From Bradyrhizobium icense (GTDB taxonomy: Bacteria; Pseudomonadota; Alphaproteobacteria; Rhizobiales; Xanthobacteraceae), in NCBI RefSeq assembly GCF_001693385.1, contig NZ_CP016428.1, positions 434,001 to 498,000 of the forward strand: DNA of 64,000 nt. Reading direction: 5' to 3'. This document shows, in pieces, positions 1-8,951 of the stretch; position 1 is the stretch's first letter, and each line of letters opens with the position of its first letter. The translations under genes were made by a program, and so were the position numbers. The notes below the pieces were generated by a model. It did no database searches and was not told where the DNA came from. It was given only the letters and a program-made list of their open reading frames with translations.

Positions 1-171
1 ATCGAGTATTTCGTGGTGCCGCCGCTATGCCCGCTGGTGGGCTCGCCCTATGATTTCTCGCGAACCGCCGATCATATCGACCGCGCGATTCTCTCCACCG
101 ACGCGTGGCTGGCCCAGCACGGCCTGCAGCAGGGCAGGATTCCGCATGAGATGCGGTTGCACAGCCACTGA
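1..171 (+). CDS. C-terminal end of a patatin-like phospholipase (partial)
   Basis: The first reading frame is open from the window edge to a TGA at 169-171 and encodes 56 residues, so the 5' part lies outside. The peptide contains VVPPLCPL, SPYDFS and a final HSH. This resembles, from memory, the tail of rhizobial patatin-like phospholipases with a DUF3734 C-terminus. No catalytic residue is visible here, so the call rests on the tail alone. The 173 bases that follow hold no further gene and end in the ribosome-binding site of the next one. Confidence 0.45.
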   Translation: MEYFVVPPLCPLVGSPYDFSRTADHIDRAILSTDAWLAQHGLQQGRIPHEMRLHSH

Positions 172-344
172 GGAGCCGCCGACTCGCGTCGCGCTGCACT
201 GCAAAAGCGGGTCGACCAAACCCGCAAATATTTCCGCCACGCGTTGTCACATCGGCGATTGTCGGCCCGTATATCGTATGGGCTTGCCGCATCGGTTGGA
301 CTAAGCTGCCGGCCGGCAAGAATAATTTGGGGTGAGAGGGTTCC

Positions 345-1976
345 ATGGAAACGCTGCTGCTTCCGTTCTCGCCACGCTACATCGTGCTGACGATCTGCGC
401 CGTCGTAACCGCCTTGCTGATCGGCATCGGGATTTTCGACCAGAACCTCAAGGTATGGGAGTTGCTGCTGGTGCCGATTGCGGTCTTCGGCGCGCTCACC
501 TTGCTCGGCATCCGCGACCTCCTGCAAAAGAATCACGCGGTTTTGCGCAACTATCCGATCTCAGCGCATATTCGTTTCCTGCTCGAGGAAATCCGCCCGG
601 AGATGCGGCAATACTTCTTCGAGAGCGAAAAGGACGGCATGCCGTTCTCCCGCGATACCCGCGCTCTGGTTTATCAGCGCGCCAAGATGCAGCTCGACAA
701 GCGGCCGTTCGGCACCCAGGAGGACGTCTATCGCGAGGGTTACGAATGGATGCATCATTCGGTGGCGCCGAAGGCCCGTGGCGCCGCGGAATTCCGCGTC
801 ACCGTCGGCGGCCCGGATTGCACCAAATCGTATTCGGCATCGGTCTTCAACATCTCGGCGATGAGTTTCGGCGCGCTCAGCCCCAACGCCGTGCGCGCGT
901 TGAACATTGGCGCCAAGAAGGGCGGCTTCGCGCATGACACCGGCGAGGGCGGCGTCAGTCCCTATCATCGCGAAAACGGCGGCGATCTCATCTGGGAGAT
1001 CGGTTCCGGCTATTTCGGCTGCCGCAACCGCGATGGCTCGTTCAACCCGGAGGAATTCGCCCGCGTCGCGGCCGACGACCAGATCAAGATGGTCGAACTC
1101 AAGATCAGCCAGGGCGCCAAGCCCGGACATGGCGGTGTGCTGCCGGCAGCCAAGGTGTCGGAGGAGATCGCCAAGATCAGGGGCGTCGCAATGGGCGAGG
1201 ATTGCATTTCGCCGGCCACTCACGGCGCGTTCTCGACACCACTGCAGATGATGGCATTCATCGGCGAGATGCGCAGGCTGTCGGGTGGCAAGCCGGCCGG
1301 ATTCAAGATGTGTATCGGCCACCCCTGGGAATTCCTGGCGATCTGCAAGGCGATGCTGGAGACCGGCATCTATCCGGACTTCATCGTCGTCGACGGCAAT
1401 GAAGGTGGCACCGGCGCGGCGCCGTTGGAGTTCATGGATCATCTGGGCATGCCGATGCGCGAGGGCGTCAGTTTCGTCCACAACGCGTTGATCGGCATCA
1501 ATGCGCGCGACCGCATCAAGATCGGCGCCGCCGGCAAGATCGCGACCGCCTTCGACATGGCACGTGCCATGGCAATCGGCGCCGATTGGTGCAATTCGGC
1601 GCGCGGATTCATGTTCGCGCTGGGCTGCATCCAGTCCTTGAGCTGCCACACCGATCGCTGTCCGACCGGCGTGTCCACGCAGGATCCTACCCGCGCCCGC
1701 GCGCTGGTGGTGCCACTCAAGACCGAGCGGGTCTACATGTACCATCACGCCACCCTGCATGCGCTGTCGGAGCTTCTCGCCGCCGCCGGCCTCGACCACC
1801 CGAAGCAGCTCCGGCCAATCCACTTCTCGAAGCGAACGTCGAGCACAGAGGTCATGTCATTCGCGAAACTCTATCCGTCGCTGCGTCCGGGCGAATTGAT
1901 CGAAGGCACGCAGGATCCGCGATTCCGCGATGCATGGGCGATGGCGCGCGCAGATTCGTTCCAGGCGGCGGGATAA
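345..1976 (+). CDS. FMN-binding glutamate synthase family protein, membrane-anchored
   Basis: This 543-residue protein matches the stand-alone GltB2-like family: the FMN / iron-sulfur core of glutamate synthase without the glutaminase domain. Residues about 10-60 form two hydrophobic segments, a membrane anchor. The barrel follows, with the FMN-site stretch VVDGNEGGTGAAP. Cys428, Cys434 and Cys439 have the CX5CX4C spacing of the 3Fe-4S cluster of glutamate synthases. The ATG at 345 is preceded by a GGTGAGAGGG ribosome-binding site. Family members are proposed oxidoreductases of amino-nitrogen metabolism, but the substrate is not known. No glutaminase subunit or NADPH-binding partner lies next to it, so full glutamate synthase activity is unlikely from this locus alone. 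Confidence 0.85.
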   Translation: METLLLPFSPRYIVLTICAVVTALLIGIGIFDQNLKVWELLLVPIAVFGALTLLGIRDLLQKNHAVLRNYPISAHIRFLLEEIRPEMRQYFFESEKDGMPFSRDTRALVYQRAKMQLDKRPFGTQEDVYREGYEWMHHSVAPKARGAAEFRVTVGGPDCTKSYSASVFNISAMSFGALSPNAVRALNIGAKKGGFAHDTGEGGVSPYHRENGGDLIWEIGSGYFGCRNRDGSFNPEEFARVAADDQIKMVELKISQGAKPGHGGVLPAAKVSEEIAKIRGVAMGEDCISPATHGAFSTPLQMMAFIGEMRRLSGGKPAGFKMCIGHPWEFLAICKAMLETGIYPDFIVVDGNEGGTGAAPLEFMDHLGMPMREGVSFVHNALIGINARDRIKIGAAGKIATAFDMARAMAIGADWCNSARGFMFALGCIQSLSCHTDRCPTGVSTQDPTRARALVVPLKTERVYMYHHATLHALSELLAAAGLDHPKQLRPIHFSKRTSSTEVMSFAKLYPSLRPGELIEGTQDPRFRDAWAMARADSFQAAG

Positions 1977-1977
1977 A

Positions 1978-2018
1978 ATCCCAGCGGTCTTCCCGCCGCG
2001 CCTCCGCGGCGCTGGGAT
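1978..2018. terminator. GC-rich stem-loop between convergent genes
   Basis: ATCCCAGCG at 1978-1986 pairs with CGCTGGGAT at 2010-2018. An inner stem, GCCGCG (1995-2000) against CGCGGC (2005-2010), lies between them. It sits two bases after the stop of the glutamate-synthase-like gene and before the end of the opposing DUF3147 gene. There is no T-run, so termination is inferred from position and stem strength only. Confidence 0.4.
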
Positions 2019-2099
2019 TGGCGCGCGATACGCTGTTGGCTCTCTTCTATCGCCTGGTCGGCGCGGAGGAAGGGAGCGCGGCCGGGAGAATTCGCAGTC

Positions 2100-2450
2100 T
2101 CAAAGGCGAATGCCGAATTTGGAGAGCATCCAGGCGGTGAGGAAGTAAAGGGCAATCGTCACCGCGCAGCCGGCGGCGAGGCTGGGCCAGAAGCCCACGC
2201 CCGCCCTGAGCAGCGCCGGCAATATCAGGAACAGCGGTAGCGACGGCAGCACGAACCAGAAGGTCGATTCAGCGACACCGGCAATGCGTTCTGCATCGCC
2301 GGTGTCGTGCCAGAGCCACAGGAAGCTCAGCAGCGAAAGCAGCGGCAGCGACACGATGAGCGCAGCGAATGCCGGGCTTCGCTTGGCGATTTCCGACACC
2401 GCCGCGATGATGATGCCGGACAGGGCGCATTTGATCACGAAATAGAGCAT
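2100..2450 (-). CDS. DUF3147 family small membrane protein
   Basis: The protein has 116 residues and almost all of it is membrane: about four hydrophobic helices separated by short loops such as AKRSPAF and WHDTGDAER. The sequence and size fit the DUF3147 family, whose function is unknown. The ATG at 2450 is chosen over a TTG at 2462 because it has an AGG just upstream and begins directly with the first helix (MLYFVIK). It lies 18 bases after the porin gene on the same strand and may be read from the same transcript. Its 3' end faces the glutamate-synthase-like gene. Confidence 0.7.
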   Translation of the reverse strand: MLYFVIKCALSGIIIAAVSEIAKRSPAFAALIVSLPLLSLLSFLWLWHDTGDAERIAGVAESTFWFVLPSLPLFLILPALLRAGVGFWPSLAAGCAVTIALYFLTAWMLSKFGIRL

Positions 2451-2468
2451 GGGGTGCCTCAAGGGGCA

Positions 2469-4487
2469 CTAGAACTCTCCGTGCAGCCTGCCGGAGAACA
2501 CATGGACCGGGCCGCGATCGGCATTGTAGGCGGGATTGGTGACGAACTGGTAGTCCGCCGTCAGCGTGATCTGCTTGGTGAGCGCGAAAGCGTAATAGGT
2601 TTCGAGGATGCGTTCCTTGCGGTAATTGAGCTGGCCGTCGCCGATCAGCGGGCCGAGCCCGTCGGCGGCGAGGAAGTCGCGATGATCGCGCGACAGCGCG
2701 TTGATCGCGCCGGCGATTCCGATCGTGTCGTCGGGCCTGCCCCATGCGGTGCCCCTGATCGAGGTGCCGAGCGAGAGCGAGGCGTCGATGTCGGTGAACG
2801 ACATGATCTCGGTCTTGCCGTCGTTCCAGCTCCAGCGGCCGAACAGGCCGATATCCTCCGTGATCGACTGCTCGACGTTGACGACGTAGCCGTATTTGGG
2901 GCGGCCCGTGCGCGTCAGCGAGATGTCCATATTGAGCGCTGGATCGTTCAGCGTCTCACGATAGCTGCCGGAATTGGCGCTGCTCACCCAGCCGATGGTG
3001 CGCAGCTTGCCGGGGCGTGAGAACAGCGAATAACGCGTCTCCAGTTCGACCACGTACTGGCCGCGCCGGAAGACCTGGGTGTCGAAATTGTTGGAATTGG
3101 AAACCGCGCCCATCATGAAGTAGCCGCCGCGCAACGCCCATTGCTTCTGGTTGAGTTCGGCGGTCACGCCGTAGGTCAGGCCGAGCCTGTCGGCGGCATA
3201 GTCGAAGGCACCGGGTGCCCAGATCGACCAGTTCATGAAATCACGGCGGGTGTCCTTGGCGTAGGAATTACCGTCAAAGACGTCGCCGACCGAGAACTTG
3301 CCGGCCTGCAGCGTCAACCTGTTGACGTCGACCTTGCCGGCAAGCTGCTGCTGCGCGCTGGCAAGCTCCTCCTGCTCGCCGCCGAAGCCGAAAGTCTGGC
3401 GCACGAACAGCCGCGAAGTGTTGTAGTGCGGATAGGGGAAGTTCGATTTCTGCGCCTCGCCACTGCTGAATCCGGCCAGGCCGACCGTATCGCTCAGGCC
3501 GAAGCCCTGCAGCAGTTCGGGATTGTAGTAGACCTCGCCGCCTTCCCAGAGCCGGGCGTTCAGAAACAGGCTGTTGCTCCAGGTCGCCTGTGCCTGTCGT
3601 GCGGGCGTCAGGCTGTTGGTGCCGGTGTAGGGCGCGCGGAAGGCCGGATAGCCCTGGCCGAGATAGGTGCTCTGTCCATGGATTTCCCAGCGGTCGGATT
3701 CGGTATCGGTCAGCTCGGTCTTCGGTGACCAGCTTCTCGATCCAGGCCAGTCGACCTTGCGGTTGAGGCCGATGCGGATTTGTTGGACGTCGAGCGTTGA
3801 ATTGTACTGCGCCCCCGAGCGGAAGCGGACATCTGCTTTGCCGAACTGCGCATAGAGATATTCAAGCCGTACGCTCCAGTGCGGCGCGAATGCGTATTCC
3901 AGTCCAGCGCCCGCAGCCCAGCCCGGGCGGACGTTGATATGCTTCTCCTCGACGTCGACGCCGGCTGGCGTATTGAGAAATCGTTCGCCGGCGAAGGTGA
4001 AACCTGCGGTGGCGTAGGCCAGCCACGGCCCGCTTGTATAGCCAACGCGGCCGCGCATCGTGCCAAAATAGTCCCAGCGCTCTTCGAGATCAGAGCGCGC
4101 CGTCGCGAACTTGGCGACGACGTGATTGGACGGAAGATAGTTCGGAAAGGTCAGGTCGGCCTCGATGCCGAACAACAGGCCTGAGGAGTGGCGATAATTA
4201 TAGCCTGCCTGCACGCCGCCGATCAGGCCGCTGACGACGCTGCTGGTCGTGGCGACGGTGGGATCGGCCAGCGTCGCGAACGACGAGCCACGGTGATAGC
4301 CGGTATGGCCGCCGATATAGAAGCCGCTCCAGTCGAACGCGGGCCGGAAATAGGGCGCCTTCAGCGGCATGTCGGCTGCCATCGCCGGGCTGCCAAGCGC
4401 CAGCGCGCCGAATGCTGCGCCGGCCAACGCATGTTCAAGGGGTCGGCGGTTGCGGTTCACAGTGCGGACGTTCTCGGTGCGACCCAT
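2469..4487 (-). CDS. Two-part outer membrane porin: surface-barrel domain plus OprB-like carbohydrate porin domain
   Basis: The protein has 672 residues from the chosen start. A signal peptide ends at SPAMA-ADM. Next comes an eight-stranded barrel of the alphaproteobacterial surface-antigen type, with FDWSGFYIGGHTGY near its start and repeated aromatic strand ends up to about residue 240. The C-terminal 400 or so residues look like an OprB-type carbohydrate-selective porin, ending on strands around FVTNPAYNADRGPVHVF and a terminal Phe. It should lie in the outer membrane and pass sugars or other small solutes. The start is uncertain. ATG 4487 gives the most compact signal peptide; ATG 4547 or GTG 4577 would lengthen it by 20-30 residues. 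An alternative reading is one long barrel misread as two. Confidence 0.75.
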   Translation of the reverse strand: MGRTENVRTVNRNRRPLEHALAGAAFGALALGSPAMAADMPLKAPYFRPAFDWSGFYIGGHTGYHRGSSFATLADPTVATTSSVVSGLIGGVQAGYNYRHSSGLLFGIEADLTFPNYLPSNHVVAKFATARSDLEERWDYFGTMRGRVGYTSGPWLAYATAGFTFAGERFLNTPAGVDVEEKHINVRPGWAAGAGLEYAFAPHWSVRLEYLYAQFGKADVRFRSGAQYNSTLDVQQIRIGLNRKVDWPGSRSWSPKTELTDTESDRWEIHGQSTYLGQGYPAFRAPYTGTNSLTPARQAQATWSNSLFLNARLWEGGEVYYNPELLQGFGLSDTVGLAGFSSGEAQKSNFPYPHYNTSRLFVRQTFGFGGEQEELASAQQQLAGKVDVNRLTLQAGKFSVGDVFDGNSYAKDTRRDFMNWSIWAPGAFDYAADRLGLTYGVTAELNQKQWALRGGYFMMGAVSNSNNFDTQVFRRGQYVVELETRYSLFSRPGKLRTIGWVSSANSGSYRETLNDPALNMDISLTRTGRPKYGYVVNVEQSITEDIGLFGRWSWNDGKTEIMSFTDIDASLSLGTSIRGTAWGRPDDTIGIAGAINALSRDHRDFLAADGLGPLIGDGQLNYRKERILETYYAFALTKQITLTADYQFVTNPAYNADRGPVHVFSGRLHGEF

Positions 4488-4796
4488 GCTGTCGCTACTC
4501 GCCATCACGGCAGATTCGAATGCCTGCCGCCACCCAATTGAAGTCATGAACCCCGTCGCCCCCGATCGAATTCCCACGGTTCTTCCCGGTCAGCGCCAGA
4601 TTGCCATTGCGAGTAATTCGCAACAGCAAGACGAGCGCGGAATAGCTGCGGTTTGATGACACCGTCGCGTGACGTGGTTGCAACATGGGCCGTTGGCGGC
4701 GCCGGTGCGGCCAGCGTTCGGACAGATCGCTGACACGTATTCGGAGACATGGCCGACACATTGCCTCGGGCCGCGGATCAGGAGGTTCACCCTCTC

Positions 4797-4836
4797 CCAA
4801 AAAGGTGACCCGCCCGGGGGGACTACCGGGCGGGTC
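4797..4836 (-). terminator. Rho-independent terminator of the small exported protein gene
   Basis: GACCCGCCCGG at 4807-4817 pairs perfectly with CCGGGCGGGTC at 4826-4836, with an 8-base loop. On the minus strand the stem is followed by ACCTTTTTGG. It lies about 130 bases past the stop of the gene that ends at 4965, so the transcript has a long 3' tail. The rest of the 4488-4964 gap shows no gene; it holds the porin's upstream region. Confidence 0.75.
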
Positions 4837-4964
4837 GGGTTCGGCACGGGGGTGGATGAGGCGCCCGTGCCGGACGCAAATCCACGAGAAGCGTTTTCAG
4901 GGTCTGAAGCGGTTTGCTTGCAAAGAAATCGTTTCTCAAACCGCAACCAAGTCAGCCGCAGAAA

Positions 4965-5219
4965 TCAGTAAGCGCAGGTCCGGACGCGGCCGATGTAATT
5001 GCCGAAAGCGTCGAACTGGCGAACCCAGCCGCAGCGGCGATAGCCGTCGTAGTAGTAGTGAGGACCCGAAGCTGCGATCGTGGTGCCGACGATGGCGGCG
5101 CCAACGAGGCCGGCTCCGAAACCCCAGTGCAGCGGCTTGGCCTGAGCCTGTGTGGCCATGCCGCCGGTAACGGCAAGGGTAGCGAGCGCGAGAGCGGCGA
5201 ACTTGGTCTTGATCGACAT
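4965..5219 (-). CDS. Small exported protein of unknown function
   Basis: The 84-residue product begins MSIKTKFAALALA and has a signal peptide ending at ATQAQA. The mature part is about 60 residues. It holds a hydrophobic Gly/Ala stretch (GFGAGLVGAAIVGTTIAA), then tyrosines (HYYYDGYRR) and two cysteines near the end (RRCGWVR and VRTCAY) that could form a disulfide. The start is fixed by GGAGA eight bases upstream; ATG codons further up have no such site. The RRCGWVRQFD and GNYIGRVRTC pattern is common in small rhizobial exported proteins, from memory. The function is not known. It is a single gene with its own terminator. Confidence 0.7.
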   Translation of the reverse strand: MSIKTKFAALALATLAVTGGMATQAQAKPLHWGFGAGLVGAAIVGTTIAASGPHYYYDGYRRCGWVRQFDAFGNYIGRVRTCAY

Positions 5220-5371
5220 GGAAGTCTCCATCCTGTGTTGAGCGGCCGTTGTGGTCCGCATGCCCAGTTGGACGGAGCGCCTTGGAGAGCGGTTCGAAAA
5301 GGCGTCTGGAAATATGGTTTCGTCGTTTATTTCTTCGATATTTCAGGTAGTTAGGAGAGTAAATCGCGATT

Positions 5372-6181
5372 CTATGCTTTACGAAGAAATAATTCCGGGT
5401 CGAATTTGTCGACGTCGTCGAGCAGTTCGCAGAATGCGCGCGCGCCGTGATCGAGCAGTCGCTCGCCCTTCTCCGCGGAGGCTTTGGTGGCGTCGCCGAC
5501 CGCGCCGCTTTCGTGCAGGTCCTGCGCCTGCCACGCGAAGGGGACCGGCCGGTGCGCCGAGAGCCAACGGAACTTCTTCTCCATCGCAATGCTGGCGGGA
5601 CGAAAATCAGCGATGGCTTCGTTGCGAACGGTGTGCGGATAGCGCGCCAGCATGATCGAGGTCTCGACCGCGCCGCCATGAATGCCGTGACGGAGCTCTT
5701 CCGCGGAAAACAATCCATCCGGCGCGCCGAAGCGCGACCAGCTCGTGGTGACCGCGAGAAGCCCGTGATGCGCGCGCAGATCCTGCGCGACCAGCGACAT
5801 CGCCGCGCTGTTGCCGCCATGGCTCGTTACGATCACCAGCTTGCGGATGCCGGCTTGCGCAACGCGCTCGCCGATCGCCATCCACTCCTTCAATGCGACC
5901 TCGGTCGGCAGCGTCAGCGTGCCCGGATAGTCGATGTGCTCGGTGGAAATACCGACCGGCTGCAGCGGCAGAAAGGTGACGGGCAGCGCGACGGGCAACA
6001 GCTCGTGCACCCGCGCCAGATAGGCCTCGCCGATCAGGACGTCGGTTTCCAGCGGCAGATGCGGGCCGTGCTGTTCGGTCGCCGCCAGCGGCAGCACCGC
6101 GATCCAGCGCGCGGCGTCTGCGCTGGCGATGTCGGGCCAGTGGATCTTGGTCCAGTCGCGGGGCGGAACAGTTGAGGCCAT
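5372..6181 (-). CDS. Creatininase family protein
   Basis: The protein has 269 residues and the metal-site pattern of the creatininase family. ATEQHGPHLPLETD supplies Glu, His and Asp ligands near residues 34-47. SHGGN follows at about 125 and GIHGGAVETS at about 175 provides the later Glu. Family members are zinc or manganese amidohydrolases acting on cyclic amides such as creatinine or intermediates of cofactor breakdown; the substrate here cannot be told. It is divergent from an ABC importer gene set across a 147-base gap, so it may act on what that system takes up (inference). The cytoplasmic location follows from the absence of a signal peptide. Confidence 0.8.
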   Translation of the reverse strand: MASTVPPRDWTKIHWPDIASADAARWIAVLPLAATEQHGPHLPLETDVLIGEAYLARVHELLPVALPVTFLPLQPVGISTEHIDYPGTLTLPTEVALKEWMAIGERVAQAGIRKLVIVTSHGGNSAAMSLVAQDLRAHHGLLAVTTSWSRFGAPDGLFSAEELRHGIHGGAVETSIMLARYPHTVRNEAIADFRPASIAMEKKFRWLSAHRPVPFAWQAQDLHESGAVGDATKASAEKGERLLDHGARAFCELLDDVDKFDPELFLRKA

Positions 6182-6328
6182 CGAGCGAAGCGTTTCTTTG
6201 GATGAATTTGCAGGGTAGTTTGTTAGACAGTCGGGGGGACTGATCCGGTCGCTGGATCAAACCCTCGGAGACGTTGTCAACGTCCATAGCCTCCCATCAT
6301 GGGCCAGAACGATCGACGGAGTCCAACC

Positions 6329-7347
6329 ATGAACCCGGCCTTTTTGCTGCGAGCGTTAACCGCAGGTCTTCTGGCGCTGGCCGCAGGACTGATGCCGGCG
6401 CGCGCCGAGACCCTCGACAAGGTGTCGTTCGGAACCAACTGGGTGGCGGAGGCCGAGCATGGCGGCTTCTTCCAGGCGGTTGCCGACGGCACCTACAAGA
6501 AGTACGGCCTCGACGTTACCATCGTTCCCGGCGGGCCCAACACCAACAACCGCATCCTGCTGACCGCCGGCAAGCTCGACTTCTTCATGAGCGCGAACAC
6601 GCTGCAATCGTTCGACGCGGTCGCCAATAACGTGCCGCTGATTGCGGTCGCCGCGATCTTCCAGAAGGATCCGCAGGTATTCCTCACCCATCCGGAAACC
6701 AGGATTGCAAAACTTGAAGATCTCAAGCCGCTGACGTTGCTGGTGTCCAAGGAAGGTGTCGCGAGCTATTTTCAGTGGCTGAAGTCCGAATATGGGTTCA
6801 GCGAGAGCAAGGTAAAACCCTACACCTTCAATCCGCAGCCTTTTATCGTGAACAAGCAGAGCGCGATGCAGGGCTATGTCACCTCCGAGCCCTACGCGGT
6901 CGAGAAGGCCGCAGGCTTCAAGCCCGGGGTGATCCTGCTCGCCGATCACGGCTTCAACGCCTATTCGACGCTGATCGAGACGCGCCGCGAGATCGTCGAC
7001 AAGAAGCCGGATCTCGTGCAGCGCTTCGTCGACGCCTCCGTCATCGGCTGGTACAATTATCTCTACGGCGATAATTCAGCCGGCACGTGATGATCAAGAA
7101 GATGAATCCGGAAATGACCGACGAACTGCTGAGTTACTCCGTCGCCAAGATGAAGGAGTACGGCATCGTCGATTCCGGCGATACCTTGCGCGACGGCATC
7201 GGCGCCATGACCGACGCTCGCGTTGCGAGCTTCTTCGACAAGATGGTGCGAGCCGGCGTGGTTCGCCGCGATATCGATTATCGCCAAGCCTACACGCTGC
7301 GCTTCGTCAACAAGGCCGTCGGCCTCGATCTGCGGCCGAAGAACTGA
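6329..7347 (+). pseudogene. NMT1/THI5-like ABC substrate-binding protein, frameshifted near the 3' end
   Basis: The first 253 codons read as a periplasmic binding protein: signal peptide ending LMPARA, then TLDKVSFGTNWVAEAEHGGF and the two-lobe NMT1/SsuA fold. The frame stops at TGA 7088-7090, directly after YGDNSAG. The frame one base back continues at once with MIKKMNPEMTDELLSYS and runs to a natural end at 7347. Homologues as remembered run straight through this point, so one base is missing near 7085. The start at 6329 has GGAG nine bases upstream. The other ABC genes are intact, so loss of the binding protein would silence the importer. A sequencing error would look the same. The ligand is unknown. 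Confidence 0.8.
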
Positions 7348-7353
7348 CGCACG

Positions 7354-8166
7354 ATGGCCGAGCCCGCTTTGTCGGAGACGGATAGCGATGCGGCAGGCTT
7401 TGCAGTGCGTCTGCGCGCGGTAAGCAAGACCTATGACAACGGCGTGACCGCGCTCGGGCCGCTCGATCTCGATGTCGCAAAGGGCGACTTCGTCTCGCTG
7501 CTCGGGCCTTCCGGCTGCGGAAAATCCACCGCGCTCCGGTTGATCGCGGGGCTCGGCGCGCCGAGCGCAGGCACCGTGAACGTTTCCCATCGCGCCACCA
7601 AAATGGATGGGCGCCATCCCATCGGTTTTGTGTTTCAGGAGCCCACGCTGATGCCGTGGGCGAGCGTGCGCGATAACGTTCGCCTGCCGCTGAAGCTCGC
7701 GCACGCGGCGCCGGCCGAGGCCGACCGGCGCATCGAGGAGGCGCTGGCGCAGGTCGGCCTTGCTGAATTTGCGGATGCATACCCTCGCGAATTGTCGGGC
7801 GGCATGAAGATGCGGGTCTCGCTGGCGCGCGCGCTCGTCACCGATCCGGACATTCTGCTGCTGGACGAGCCGTTCGCGGCGCTCGACGAGATCACGCGTT
7901 TTCGGCTCAACAACGACCTGCTGGCGCTGTGGCGCAAGCTGCACAAGACCGTCATTTTCGTCACCCATTCGGTGTTCGAGTCGGTCTATCTGTCGCAGCG
8001 GGTGATCGTGCTGACGGCGCGTCCCGGGCGCATCCGCGCCGAGTTTCGCATCGCGACGGCGGAGCCGCGTGGGGAGGAGTTTCGTACCTCGGCCGACTAT
8101 GCCGGCTATTGCCGCGAGGTCTCGAAAGCGCTGACACCTTCCTATTCCGGGCAGCGCAGCGCATGA
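7354..8166 (+). CDS. ABC transporter ATP-binding protein (SsuB/TauB type)
   Basis: The protein has 270 residues. Walker A GPSGCGKS is near residue 51, the signature LSGGMKMRVSLARAL near 147, and Walker B ILLLDEPFAALD near 168. The H-loop ends in FVTHSV. This domain set is that of importers for sulfonates, nitrate or pyrimidines. It begins six bases after the end of the frameshifted binding-protein gene, and its stop overlaps the permease start as ATGA, so the three genes form one operon. The membrane-side partner is the next gene. The transported compound cannot be told from the ATPase. Confidence 0.9.
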   Translation: MAEPALSETDSDAAGFAVRLRAVSKTYDNGVTALGPLDLDVAKGDFVSLLGPSGCGKSTALRLIAGLGAPSAGTVNVSHRATKMDGRHPIGFVFQEPTLMPWASVRDNVRLPLKLAHAAPAEADRRIEEALAQVGLAEFADAYPRELSGGMKMRVSLARALVTDPDILLLDEPFAALDEITRFRLNNDLLALWRKLHKTVIFVTHSVFESVYLSQRVIVLTARPGRIRAEFRIATAEPRGEEFRTSADYAGYCREVSKALTPSYSGQRSA

Positions 8167-8951
8167 GTTCCCTGCAGAACATCGGCCGCATGCTGCTTCC
8201 CGCTGCCGTGCTCGCGGCGGGCCTGGCGTTGTGGGAATTCGTCGTCCGCGTCAACGACATCCAGCCCTATGTGCTGCCGAGCCCGACGACCGTGTTTCAG
8301 ACGCTCGTCAGCGACTGGCCGGTGCTGTCGGAATCGCTGGGCGTCACCTTGCTCACCACGCTGCAGGGTTTCATCGCCGCAGCCGTTGGCGGCGTCGCGC
8401 TGGCGCTAGTGTTCAACCAGTCGAAATGGCTGGAATATTCGCTGTTTCCCTATGCGGTGATCCTGCAGGTCACGCCGGTGATCGCAATTGCGCCGTTATT
8501 GCTGATCTATCTGCCGCAGCAGACCGCGGTCATTGTCTGCGCCTGGATCGTCGCCTTCTTTCCGGTTCTGTCCAACACCACGCTCGGGCTGAATTCGGTC
8601 GACCGCAATCTGGCCGGGCTGTTTCAGCTATACGGCGCGTCACGGCTGCAGACGCTGCGGTTCCTGAAATTGCCGGCGGCGTTGCCGCATATTCTCGGCG
8701 GATTGCGGATCGCCGGCGGCCTGTCGCTGATCGGCGCCGTGGTCGCGGAAATCGCGGCGGGCACGGCAGGCGCCGGCTCCGGCCTTGCCTTCCGGATCGC
8801 CGAGTCCGGTTATCGCCTCAACATTCCCCGAATGTTCGCGGCGTTGTTGTTGCTGTCGGTGGCCGGGATTGTCATCTATGGGCTGCTGGCGCTAGTTTCG
8901 CATCTGGTACTACGGCGCTGGCATGAGAGCGCGCTTGGAAAGGAAAATTGA
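8163..8951 (+). CDS. ABC transporter permease (SsuC/TauC type)
   Basis: The protein has 262 residues and about six membrane helices. The BPD_transp_1 EAA loop is near residue 165 (GLFQLYGASRLQTLRFLKLPAA). An early NIQPYVLPSPTTV-like stretch, here DIQPYVLPSPTTV, is typical of the SsuC/TauC family. The ATG at 8163 overlaps the ATPase stop, and its own stop overlaps the start of the next gene (TGATG), so translation is coupled along the operon. It forms the inner-membrane channel used by the ATPase upstream. Confidence 0.88.
   Translation: MSSLQNIGRMLLPAAVLAAGLALWEFVVRVNDIQPYVLPSPTTVFQTLVSDWPVLSESLGVTLLTTLQGFIAAAVGGVALALVFNQSKWLEYSLFPYAVILQVTPVIAIAPLLLIYLPQQTAVIVCAWIVAFFPVLSNTTLGLNSVDRNLAGLFQLYGASRLQTLRFLKLPAALPHILGGLRIAGGLSLIGAVVAEIAAGTAGAGSGLAFRIAESGYRLNIPRMFAALLLLSVAGIVIYGLLALVSHLVLRRWHESALGKEN

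Noticed and set aside
561..1823. Long open frame antisense to the glutamate-synthase-like gene
   Set aside because: Composition is Arg/Ala/Asp-rich as expected for the complement of a GC-rich gene; no family features; the sense gene has full motifs.
7087..7347. Independent 86-residue gene after the binding protein
   Set aside because: Its sequence continues the NMT1-type protein exactly where the first frame stops, so it is treated as the tail of one frameshifted gene.
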